6,233 nucleotides of DNA, from contig NZ_PIZH01000104.1 of the NCBI RefSeq assembly GCF_002835825.1, forward strand, positions 1 to 6,233. The letters run 5' to 3'. Every line of letters begins with the position of its first letter. The first letter of the stretch is position 1. Below, piece by piece: positions 1-4,464 of this stretch. Position numbers and translations under genes: made by a program. The notes under the pieces are model-generated. The model did not search any database. It was not told the DNA's origin and was given only the letters and a program-made list of their open reading frames with translations. The DNA comes from Methanoregula sp. GTDB lineage: Archaea; Halobacteriota; Methanomicrobia; Methanomicrobiales; Methanospirillaceae.

Positions 1-35
1 ATAGTGTAGTGTGTGGGATTTGAAAGGGTCTGCAC

Positions 36-43
36 ATTATATA
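36..43 (+). promoter_or_regulatory. TATA-like promoter element upstream of the tandem repeat
   Basis: The AT-rich octamer ATTATATA sits in a mixed-composition stretch. Archaeal TATA boxes lie about 25 nt upstream of the start site, so transcription would begin near 64-70, just before the tandem hairpin repeats at 75-186. No purine-rich BRE of convincing quality is seen immediately upstream. The call rests on position and composition only. The box could instead serve the whole operon with a long leader. Confidence 0.4.
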
Positions 44-74
44 CTGTAATTAAGAACGGGGGATTCCGTCAGGC

Positions 75-186
75 CGAGGAATTCCTCCGGGTTTCTTCTC
101 AACCTTAGTCGTTGGTGGGACTCGGTAAATCGAAGAATCCCTTCGGGATTCTTCTCGAACCTCGTCCTTGAGAGGACTCGGTTTAT
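75..186 (+). repeat. Two-copy degenerate tandem repeat, 56-bp period, hairpin-forming
   Basis: Unit 1 (75-130) and unit 2 (131-186) align without gaps at 42 of 56 positions by hand count. In unit 2, positions 132-141 and 145-154 form a perfect 10-bp inverted repeat around a TTC loop. A second hairpin (164-168 with 173-177, loop TGAG) is extended across an internal loop by 158-161 with 180-183. Unit 1 can form the equivalent first stem with one mismatch, and several differences between units keep pairing (A-U versus G-U at 134/152 and 78/96; C-G versus U-G at 139/147 and 83/91). Unit 1 also contains a 12-bp perfect palindrome, GAGGAATTCCTC (76-87). Both units end in GGACTCGG, an octamer also present in the variable arm of the downstream tRNA-Ser (343-350). 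The origin and role of the repeat are unknown. Confidence 0.85.
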
Positions 187-188
187 AG
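182..188 (+). promoter_or_regulatory. Weak TATA-like element at the end of repeat unit 2
   Basis: TTTATAG directly follows the last repeat unit and would predict a start near 210. It overlaps the repeat, and the better candidate at 215-222 lies just downstream, so this is only an alternative. Confidence 0.2.
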
Positions 189-214
189 AAAACACTTATT
201 ACCCCTCCCATGCC

Positions 215-222
215 ATATAATA
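215..222 (+). promoter_or_regulatory. TATA-like promoter element for tRNA-Ser and the operon
   Basis: ATATAATA lies about 70 nt upstream of the mature tRNA-Ser 5' end. With the usual archaeal spacing, transcription would start at about 242-248, giving a 40-50 nt tRNA leader that RNase P would remove. This is the closest good TATA match to the tRNA, and no comparable element lies between the tRNA and rps13. It is therefore the most likely proximal promoter of the operon. Confidence 0.5.
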
Positions 223-238
223 AAGCACCATTCATGGA

Positions 239-260
239 GCAGCGTTATTGTTTACGCTGC
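239..260 (+). promoter_or_regulatory. Perfect 7-bp inverted repeat near the predicted start site
   Basis: GCAGCGT (239-245) and ACGCTGC (254-260) are exact reverse complements separated by the 8-nt T-rich loop TATTGTTT. The element straddles the start site predicted from the 215-222 TATA box. It could be an operator bound by a dimeric regulator or, if transcription starts further upstream, an RNA hairpin in the tRNA leader. No family is assigned. Confidence 0.4.
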
Positions 261-289
261 GAGTGTCTGCAAAGATGCGAGATTCCTCT

Positions 290-373
290 GTTGAGGTAGC
301 CAAGCCTGGTATGGCGCAGGTTTGCTAAACCTGTGTCCGAAAGGACTCGGGAGTTCAAATCTCCCCCTCAGCG
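290..373 (+). tRNA. tRNA-Ser (anticodon GCT)
   Basis: An 84-nt class II tRNA that folds completely. The acceptor stem is GTTGAGG (290-296) with CCTCAGC (366-372), one G-U pair, and discriminator G373. The D stem is GCCA/TGGC. The anticodon stem is CAGGT/ACCTG (317-321, 329-333) around loop TTGCTAA, with anticodon GCT at 324-326, reading AGC and AGT serine codons. The long variable arm GTCC-GAAA-GGAC (335-346) is the class II hallmark expected for serine. The T arm is GGAG-type with loop TTCAAAT (355-360 region) and stem GGGAG/CTCCC. CCA is not encoded (CTA follows), so it must be added after transcription. No intron is seen. The gene is 34 nt upstream of rps13 with no TATA-like box between them, so it is probably cotranscribed with the ribosomal genes. 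Confidence 0.96.
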
Positions 374-379
374 CTAAAA

Positions 380-390
380 GAGACAGTCTC
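380..390 (+). repeat. Short perfect inverted repeat between tRNA-Ser and rps13
   Basis: GAGAC-A-GTCTC is a 5-bp perfect dyad with a single central base, lying 7 nt after the tRNA 3' end and 17 nt before the rps13 ATG. One base is too short for an RNA hairpin loop unless the inner pairs open, so a protein-binding dyad or chance are both plausible. Confidence 0.2.
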
Positions 391-407
391 ACAATCGAGG
401 GGATTGG

Positions 408-869
408 ATGGCTCAGGAAGAAGACATTAAGTATTTCGTAAGGGTTGGTACTACCGATCTCGATGGTACCAAGTCCGTGAGGGTTGCTCTCACCGGCATC
501 AAGGGTGTCGGCAGGCATACCGCCACGGTTATTACCCGCATGGCAAAGGTGGACGAGTACGCACAACTCGGCCGCATGGACGAGGCGTCGGTTGACCGGC
601 TCCGCGTTGCTGTTGAACAGTACAACAGCAAGATTCCGTCCTGGATGGCAAACCGCCCGAAGGACGTGTACACCGGTGAGCAGAAGCACCTCTTTGGCGG
701 CGACGTCACGATGGCCAAGGAAGAGGACGTCAACCTGATGAGGAAGATCCGCTGCTACCGTGGCATCCGCCACGAGACCGGCCAGAAGGTCCGCGGCCAG
801 CGTACCAAGTCCACCGGCAGGACCGGATCGACTGTTGGTGTCAAGCGCAAGTCCGCCGGAGGCTCGTAA
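408..869 (+). CDS. rps13: 30S ribosomal protein S13 (uS13)
   Basis: S13 sits in the head of the small subunit, where it contacts the P-site tRNA and forms bridges to the large subunit through L5. The 153-residue product has the expected archaeal length of about 150. The N-terminal region carries the helix-two-turn-helix core with the [13 protein letters not shown] stretch (about residues 27-40). The basic C-terminal tail has [20 protein letters not shown] (116-135), the family signature. A long central insertion (about 80-105, [16 protein letters not shown]...) is typical of archaeal and eukaryotic S13/S18e rather than bacterial S13. The ATG at 408 is preceded by a GAGGGGAT-type Shine-Dalgarno at about 397-404. 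It is the first protein gene of the operon, and rps4 follows after 2 nt. Confidence 0.97.
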   Translation: MAQEEDIKYFVRVGTTDLDGTKSVRVALTGIKGVGRHTATVITRMAKVDEYAQLGRMDEASVDRLRVAVEQYNSKIPSWMANRPKDVYTGEQKHLFGGDVTMAKEEDVNLMRKIRCYRGIRHETGQKVRGQRTKSTGRTGSTVGVKRKSAGGS

Positions 870-871
870 TC

Positions 872-1471
872 ATGGGATACCCAGGCAAGAACCACAAGTC
901 TTACCAGACGCCCAAGCGCCCGTGGGAGAAAGCCCGCATCGAGGCCGAGACCCGTCTCGTCATCGAATACGGTCTCCGCAACAAGCGTGAAGTCTGGAAG
1001 GCACAGGCCTACCTGCGCAAGTACCGGACCGGTGCCCGGCACCTGCTTGCGCTCGGCTCGAGCGCTGCCGATGCTGCGCTCTACGAGACCAAGAAGGCAG
1101 AACTGATAGCATCGCTCCAGCGCGGCGGGATCCTCGGTCCTGACGCGGACATTGATGCTATCCTCTCGCTGAAGGTCCAGGCCTCGCTCGAACGCCGGCT
1201 CCAGACCATCGTGTACCGCAAGGGTCTCGCCAGGTCTGTCAAGCAGGCACGGCAGCTGATCACCCACGGACACGTAGCGATTGACGGCCGCCGGGTAAAC
1301 ATCCCCGGATACCTTGTCAAGCGCAGCGAAGAGTCGCAGATCACCTACTTTGGCACTTCCCCGTTCGTCTCCGACTCCCATGCGGAGAAGACCCGGATCA
1401 TGAAGCCCGCGACCGGGCCCAAGGCAATGCCCCAGCCCGAAGGTCACTTCCGTGGCCGGGGGAGGAGGTAA
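872..1471 (+). CDS. rps4: 30S ribosomal protein S4 (uS4)
   Basis: S4 is a primary 16S rRNA-binding protein of the small-subunit body that helps form the mRNA entry site. The product has 199 residues. The N-terminal half has the archaeal/eukaryotic S9e-like beginning ([18 protein letters not shown], 2-19) and helical segments with [12 protein letters not shown] (41-52). The S4 RNA-binding fold lies at about 105-150, including [36 protein letters not shown] and NIPGYLV. The C terminus is basic and glycine/arginine-rich (GHFRGRGRR). The ATG is preceded by GGAGG (858-862) inside the end of rps13, so translation of the two is probably coupled (2-nt gap). In bacteria S4 can autoregulate its operon. 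Nothing visible here shows an equivalent S4 target site. Confidence 0.97.
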   Translation: MGYPGKNHKSYQTPKRPWEKARIEAETRLVIEYGLRNKREVWKAQAYLRKYRTGARHLLALGSSAADAALYETKKAELIASLQRGGILGPDADIDAILSLKVQASLERRLQTIVYRKGLARSVKQARQLITHGHVAIDGRRVNIPGYLVKRSEESQITYFGTSPFVSDSHAEKTRIMKPATGPKAMPQPEGHFRGRGRR

Positions 1472-1474
1472 TCC

Positions 1475-1873
1475 ATGGCAGCAAACGAGAAGGAAAAGTG
1501 GGGTATCGCCCACATCTTCGCATCCTTCAACAACACGATCATCACCATCACCGACCTGTCCGGCGCAGAGACCGTGACCAAGTCGAGCGGTGGCATGGTC
1601 GTCAAGCAGGACAGGAACGAGAGTTCACCTTACGCCGCCATGCAGATGGCCAGCAACGTTGCGCAGACCGCCCGCGAGAAGGGCATCGTCGGCGTCCACG
1701 TCAGGGTCCGTGCACCCGGCCAGGGCAAGCAGAGAAGCCCCGGCCCCGGTGCACAGGCAGCCATCCGTGCGCTCGCCCGTGCCGGCATGCGCATCGGCCG
1801 TATTGAAGATGTCACCCCAATCCCCCACGACTCCTGCCGCCCCAAGGGCGGACGGCGTGGAAGGAGAGTGTGA
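1475..1873 (+). CDS. rps11: 30S ribosomal protein S11 (uS11)
   Basis: S11 binds 16S rRNA on the platform of the small subunit near the E site and the anti-Shine-Dalgarno end of the rRNA. The 132-residue product begins with the archaeal [22 protein letters not shown] segment (9-30). It continues with the conserved [21 protein letters not shown] and [21 protein letters not shown] (74-94) and ends in the family's hallmark tail, [22 protein letters not shown]. Length and motifs are normal. A strong GGAGGT (1464-1469) spaced 5 nt from the ATG lies at the end of rps4. The TGA stop overlaps the rpoD ATG by one base (TGATG), an arrangement that favours re-initiation by the same ribosome. Confidence 0.97.
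   Translation: MAANEKEKWGIAHIFASFNNTIITITDLSGAETVTKSSGGMVVKQDRNESSPYAAMQMASNVAQTAREKGIVGVHVRVRAPGQGKQRSPGPGAQAAIRALARAGMRIGRIEDVTPIPHDSCRPKGGRRGRRV
1859..1866 (+). promoter_or_regulatory. Shine-Dalgarno site deciding the rpoD start
   Basis: GGAAGGAG lies in the last codons of rps11. It is about 6 nt from the ATG at 1873 but only 3 nt from an in-frame GTG at 1870. The spacing favours the ATG, which shares its first base with the rps11 TGA. Confidence 0.7.
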
Positions 1874-2703
1874 TGGAGATAGAATTCGCCAGTCTGGACG
1901 ACTCCCTCGCACGATTCACGCTCTCGGGAGCGAGCCCCGCCTTTGCCAACGCCTTCCGGCGGGCAATGATCGGTGAAGTGCCAACCCTCGCCATCGAGGA
2001 TGTGCGCATCTATGACAACACGAGCGCACTCTTCGATGAGATGCTGGCACACCGCCTCGGGCTCATCCCCTTAAAGACCGACCTCTCGGTCTACTCGACC
2101 CAGGACACATGCTCGTGCGGAGGGGCAGGCTGCCCCGGCTGCACGGCTACCTACACCTTAAGCGTTGAGGGCCCCCGGATGGTCACCTCCAGTGACCTCA
2201 TCCCGCAGGACCCCGGCGCAGCACCGGTGTATGACAACATCCCGATCGTGAAACTCACGAAAGGGCAGAAACTCGTCATCGAGGCACGTGCCATCCTCAA
2301 CTCAGGAAAGGCGCACGCAAAGTGGCAGTCAACGCTGGTATGCGGGTACAAGAACCACCCCGTCATCACCGTCAGCGACGTCTGCGATGCCTGCGGCATG
2401 TGCGTCGAGGAGTGCCCCCGCGACATCCTCGTTGCAAAGGGAAAGAAAGTCCAGGTTGCAGAAGGAAAGCTCCCCGAATGCTCCATGTGCAGGCTCTGCG
2501 AACGGGCATGCCTTGCGAGCGGTATCGGGGACGAGCCGGCAATAAAAATATCCGCCGAACCCGACCGTTTTATCTTCGTGGTCGAGAGCGACGGGTCCCT
2601 GCCGGCAAAAGAGATCATGAATCGTGCCCTGTCGTTTATCAGGGAGCAGGCAGACGAGCTGGAACAACAGCTTGGCGAATTATCAGGGGATGAAAAGAAA
2701 TGA
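1873..2703 (+). CDS. rpoD: DNA-directed RNA polymerase subunit D (Rpo3) with 2x[4Fe-4S] ferredoxin domain
   Basis: Rpo3 heterodimerises with Rpo11 to form the assembly platform of archaeal RNA polymerase, like eukaryotic Rpb3 or bacterial alpha. The product has 276 residues from the ATG at 1873. The N-terminal dimerisation part contains ANAFRRAMIGEVPTLAIE (25-42) and the alpha-type DEMLAHRLGLIPL (55-67). A zinc-type cysteine cluster follows at C80, C82, C87 and C90. A ferredoxin-like insert (about 165-220) has two complete cluster motifs: C171, C174, C177, C181-Pro, and C203, C206, C209, C213. The C terminus (DRFIFVVESDGSLPAKEIMNRAL) returns to the alpha fold and ends in a charged, possibly coiled helix. 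Eight-cysteine RpoD proteins are known from methanogens such as Methanosarcina, where both clusters bind iron and affect assembly of the D-L dimer. That role is transferred by homology. The stop overlaps the rpl18e start (ATGA). Confidence 0.97.
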   Translation: MEIEFASLDDSLARFTLSGASPAFANAFRRAMIGEVPTLAIEDVRIYDNTSALFDEMLAHRLGLIPLKTDLSVYSTQDTCSCGGAGCPGCTATYTLSVEGPRMVTSSDLIPQDPGAAPVYDNIPIVKLTKGQKLVIEARAILNSGKAHAKWQSTLVCGYKNHPVITVSDVCDACGMCVEECPRDILVAKGKKVQVAEGKLPECSMCRLCERACLASGIGDEPAIKISAEPDRFIFVVESDGSLPAKEIMNRALSFIREQADELEQQLGELSGDEKK

Positions 2704-3065
2704 CAAGAATCATTGAGAAGACGAACCCCCGTCTGACGAGTCTCATCTCGCTCCTCAAGAACAAGGGCCGCGAGAACGAGGCGAAGATCTGGCGCGAGAT
2801 TGCAAACAGGCTCGAGACCCCGAACCGGAACTATGCCGAGGTCAACCTGTCCAAGATCAACCGGTACGCCCAGAACGGAGAGACGATCATTGTCCCGGGC
2901 AAGGTCCTTGGGAGCGGCGTGCTGGAGCAGTCCGTCAAGGTCGCGGCGCTGAACTTTTCCGCGTCGGCCACAAGCAAGATCAGGGACGCGAAAGGCCAGT
3001 GCATGACCATTGAACAGCTGATAAAGGACAACCCCAAGGGCAGCGGTGTCCGGATCCTGAGGTGA
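2700..3065 (+). CDS. rpl18e: 50S ribosomal protein L18e (eL18)
   Basis: L18e is a large-subunit protein shared by archaea and eukaryotes and absent from bacteria as such, with a fold related to bacterial L15. The 121-residue product matches the archaeal length. Conserved stretches include [14 protein letters not shown] (8-21), [27 protein letters not shown] (30-56) and [14 protein letters not shown] (62-75). They are followed by the [14 protein letters not shown] segment (81-94) and the terminal GSGVRILR. The ATG (2700-2702) overlaps the rpoD TGA in an ATGA. Only a weak purine-rich sequence (GGGGATGA, 2687-2694) precedes it, so translation probably depends on coupling to rpoD. Some archaea carry a tRNA between rpoD and rpl18e, but none is present here. 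Confidence 0.96.
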   Translation: MTRIIEKTNPRLTSLISLLKNKGRENEAKIWREIANRLETPNRNYAEVNLSKINRYAQNGETIIVPGKVLGSGVLEQSVKVAALNFSASATSKIRDAKGQCMTIEQLIKDNPKGSGVRILR

Positions 3066-3072
3066 AGAAGAC

Positions 3073-3501
3073 ATGGTAACCGTAATCAATGGAGACGGCC
3101 TGCTTCTCGGGCGCCTGGCAAGCATCGTAGCACAGCGGAGCCTTGCGGGTGAAGAGATCGCCATCGTCAATGTTGAGAATGTCGTGATCTCCGGCAGCAG
3201 GGCCCGGGTGCTCGGGAACTACAAGCACAAGCGCGAACGCGGTGCATCCGGATCCCACTGGGGACCGTTCGTCCCGCGCCGGCCGGACCACCTCATGAAG
3301 AGGACCATCCGTGGCATGCTCCCCTACAAGCGCCCCCGGGGCGTTGAGGCAATGAAGTCCATCAAGTGCTATGTCGGGGTTCCCGTTGACCTCGTCGGCA
3401 AAGAGATGGAAGTGATCGAGGATGCGCACATGAACCGCCTGAACAACCCGAACCACATCACGCTCGGTGCAGTCAGCACGTTCCTCGGAGCAAAGTTCTA
3501 A
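3073..3501 (+). CDS. rpl13: 50S ribosomal protein L13 (uL13)
   Basis: L13 binds 23S rRNA early in large-subunit assembly. The 142-residue product shows the archaeal L13 layout. It opens with [17 protein letters not shown] (4-20), then [17 protein letters not shown] (31-47), the central [29 protein letters not shown] signature (62-90) and [12 protein letters not shown] (100-111). Length and motifs are ordinary. A GAGGTGA Shine-Dalgarno (3059-3065) overlaps the rpl18e stop and lies 7 nt before the ATG. The gap to rpl18e is 7 nt. rps9 follows after 10 nt, the usual L13-S9 pairing found in all domains. Confidence 0.97.
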   Translation: MVTVINGDGLLLGRLASIVAQRSLAGEEIAIVNVENVVISGSRARVLGNYKHKRERGASGSHWGPFVPRRPDHLMKRTIRGMLPYKRPRGVEAMKSIKCYVGVPVDLVGKEMEVIEDAHMNRLNNPNHITLGAVSTFLGAKF

Positions 3502-3506
3502 GGTGG
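3500..3506 (+). promoter_or_regulatory. Shine-Dalgarno site deciding the rps9 start
   Basis: AAGGTGG overlaps the rpl13 stop and is 5 nt from the ATG at 3512. The reading frame is open further upstream to an ATG at 3467, but the extra 15 residues are not S9-like and that start lies inside rpl13. Confidence 0.7.
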
Positions 3507-3511
3507 CCATT

Positions 3512-3913
3512 ATGGTAAAGATCATCAACACAAGCGGAAAACGCAAGACGGCAATCGCCCGAGCGACCTTAAAGGCCGGCAAGGGTGTCATCCGGGTTAA
3601 CTCGGTCCCCCTCGATGCATACGGGTCGATCACCACCCGGATGAAGATCTCCGAGCCGCTCCTCCTCGTCCCCAATGCAGTCAGTGGCATCGATGTCACC
3701 ATCGATGTTGCCGGTGGCGGTGTGATGGGTCAGGCAGAAGCAGTCCGGACGGCACTCGCCCGCGGCATCGTCCAGTGGCACAACGACCCCGCGATGAAGG
3801 ACATTTACCTGTCCTACGACAGGACGCTCCTTGTCAACGACTCGCGCCAGAAGGAAGCCAAGAAGCCGCACGGCTCCGGTGCCCGCGCCAAGTTCCAAAA
3901 GTCTTATCGTTAA
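3512..3913 (+). CDS. rps9: 30S ribosomal protein S9 (uS9)
   Basis: S9 is in the head of the small subunit, and its C-terminal tail reaches the anticodon of the P-site tRNA. From the ATG at 3512 the product has 133 residues, the archaeal norm. Conserved parts are the N-terminal [12 protein letters not shown] (8-19), the [29 protein letters not shown] segment (59-87) and the [28 protein letters not shown] tail (106-133), which has the invariant terminal Lys-Ser-Tyr-Arg. An in-frame ATG at 3467 was rejected because it would add a 15-residue overlap with rpl13 and lose the Shine-Dalgarno at 3500-3506. A 30-nt spacer separates it from rpoN. Confidence 0.97.
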   Translation: MVKIINTSGKRKTAIARATLKAGKGVIRVNSVPLDAYGSITTRMKISEPLLLVPNAVSGIDVTIDVAGGGVMGQAEAVRTALARGIVQWHNDPAMKDIYLSYDRTLLVNDSRQKEAKKPHGSGARAKFQKSYR

Positions 3914-3930
3914 ACCAGAAGATATGATGA

Positions 3931-3935
3931 GAGGT
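3931..3935 (+). promoter_or_regulatory. Shine-Dalgarno site supporting the TTG start of rpoN
   Basis: GAGGT lies 8 nt before the TTG at 3944. The ATG triplets at 3924 and 3927 are out of frame with RpoN, so the Shine-Dalgarno and the family N terminus agree on TTG. A GATAT/ATATC dyad (3921-3925 with 3939-3943) flanks this site and might partly mask it, though five A/U-rich pairs are weak. Confidence 0.65.
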
Positions 3936-3943
3936 CAGATATC

Positions 3944-4132
3944 TTGATACCCGTACGATGTTTCACCTGTGGAAAACCGATCTCCACAGCATGGGAAGAG
4001 TTCCGGGTCAGGAGAGAGAAAGGCGAGGATCCCAGAAAGATCCTCGACGATCTCAATATTTCGCGGTACTGCTGCCGCCGGATGCTCCTGACGCACAAAG
4101 AGATCATCGATGAGCTCAACCCGTACCAGTAA
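3944..4132 (+). CDS. rpoN: DNA-directed RNA polymerase subunit N (Rpo10)
   Basis: This small zinc-binding subunit, homologous to eukaryotic Rpb10, docks next to the Rpo3-Rpo11 platform and the Rpo2 subunit in archaeal RNA polymerase. It is unrelated to bacterial sigma-54, despite the shared symbol. The 62-residue product begins [12 protein letters not shown], the near-invariant N terminus of the family. It carries the zinc ligands C6 and C9 (CX2C) and C43 and C44 (RYCCRRM), followed by the usual HKEIIDEL helix. The start codon is TTG, read as Met. No in-frame ATG gives the correct N terminus, and a GAGGT site is spaced properly. The gene sits between rps9 and tRNA-Pro. Confidence 0.96.
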   Translation: MIPVRCFTCGKPISTAWEEFRVRREKGEDPRKILDDLNISRYCCRRMLLTHKEIIDELNPYQ

Positions 4133-4156
4133 AAAGGAAGATGACAGTATGAACGC

Positions 4157-4231
4157 GGGGTCGTAGGGTAGCCTGGACCATCCTATTGCGTTCGGGACGC
4201 AGTGACCTGAGTTCGAATCTCAGCGACCCCA
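4157..4231 (+). tRNA. tRNA-Pro (anticodon CGG)
   Basis: A 75-nt tRNA. The acceptor stem is GGGGTCG (4157-4163) with CGACCCC (4224-4230), seven pairs, and discriminator A4231. The anticodon stem is TTGCG/CGCAG (one T-G pair) around loop TTCGGGA, with CGG at 4193-4195, decoding CCG proline codons. The T arm is CTGAG-TTCGAAT-CTCAG (4207-4223). The variable loop is short (class I). CCA is not encoded and no intron is visible. It lies 24 nt after the rpoN stop and 46 nt before the rpoK ATG. No TATA-like box precedes it, so it is probably excised from the operon transcript by RNase P and tRNase Z. Confidence 0.96.
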
Positions 4232-4267
4232 TTTCAACCATTCAAGGAAAACCACAACATCTGATTT

Positions 4268-4271
4268 GAGG
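4268..4271 (+). promoter_or_regulatory. Shine-Dalgarno site deciding the rpoK start
   Basis: GAGG is 6 nt from the ATG at 4278 and overlaps an alternative in-frame TTG at 4266. A ribosome bound here could not start at that TTG. This fixes the ATG as the start, in agreement with the usual family N terminus. Confidence 0.7.
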
Positions 4272-4277
4272 ACACGA

Positions 4278-4451
4278 ATGCAGACGCAGAACTATACCCG
4301 GTATGAACGGGCAAGGATCATTGGAGCAAGGGCTCTGCAGATATCAATGGGTGCTCCGTTACTTATCACCACGACACGGATCGATCCGCTGGAGATCGCC
4401 ATCGAGGAATTCACCAACAACACCATCCCCATTACCGTAAAGAGGAAGTAG
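4278..4451 (+). CDS. rpoK: DNA-directed RNA polymerase subunit K (Rpo6)
   Basis: Rpo6 is homologous to eukaryotic Rpb6 and bacterial omega and stabilises the largest subunit during RNA polymerase assembly. The 57-residue product is of normal archaeal length and consists almost entirely of the conserved omega/Rpb6 core. It has [24 protein letters not shown] (7-30), with the diagnostic E-R-A-R-I-I-G-x-R-A-L-Q pattern. The [10 protein letters not shown] segment (36-45) follows, ending IPITVKRK. It lacks the acidic N-terminal tail of eukaryotic Rpb6, as expected. The start at 4278 is chosen from the GAGG site at 4268-4271. eno begins 13 nt after its TAG stop. Confidence 0.96.
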   Translation: MQTQNYTRYERARIIGARALQISMGAPLLITTTRIDPLEIAIEEFTNNTIPITVKRK

Positions 4452-4464
4452 GAGACCGGGCTAT

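Larger units (their letters stand above)
66..190 (+). ncRNA. Candidate structured non-coding RNA or structured leader
   Basis: This is a hypothesis based on three visible facts: a TATA-like box at 36-43 that would place a start near the left edge, two successive copies of a double-hairpin unit, and no credible coding frame, since a 56-bp period shifts the frame between copies. The region ends in GGTTTATAG, which has only a short T run. It might be an independent small RNA, the 5' leader of the tRNA-Ser/ribosomal operon, or a terminator-like structure for a gene upstream of the window. I recognise no known RNA family, and I see no clear C/D or H/ACA box signature. The boundaries are approximate. 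Confidence 0.25.

Noticed and set aside
142..146. CTTCGG stretch as a UUCG tetraloop in repeat unit 2
   Set aside because: Folding as C(UUCG)G would misalign the otherwise perfect 10-bp stem; the 3-nt TTC loop is the register that pairs.
75..186. CRISPR array
   Set aside because: Only two directly adjacent, degenerate 56-bp units exist, with no unique spacers between conserved repeats and no cas genes.
76..190. Intrinsic transcription terminator
   Set aside because: Hairpins are present but no clear T-run follows (only TTTAT). Archaeal termination relies mainly on T tracts, so I do not call one.
50..235. 61-codon minus-strand frame across the tandem repeat
   Set aside because: There is no Shine-Dalgarno. 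The 56-bp repeat shifts the frame between copies, so the repeat was not kept for coding, and the product resembles nothing.
755..1513. Long antisense open frame (252 codons) opposite rps4
   Set aside because: It is a mirror of the strong codon bias in rps4 on a GC-rich background. The translation resembles no family and has no supported start site.
1870..1872. GTG one codon upstream as the rpoD start
   Set aside because: It is too close to the GGAAGGAG site (3 nt). The ATG at 1873 is better spaced and forms the usual TGATG overlap.
2151..3170. 339-codon antisense open frame opposite rpoD, rpl18e and rpl13
   Set aside because: It spans three well-recognised genes on the other strand, shows no conserved motifs, and is rich in Ser/Cys/Pro/Arg as expected for a shadow frame.
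3467..3511. 15-residue N-terminal extension of S9 from an upstream ATG
   Set aside because: It lies inside rpl13, is not S9-like, and bypasses the Shine-Dalgarno at 3500-3506.
4266..4277. TTG start giving a 61-residue RpoK
   Set aside because: The TTG overlaps the GAGG ribosome-binding site; the ATG at 4278 fits both spacing and the family N terminus.
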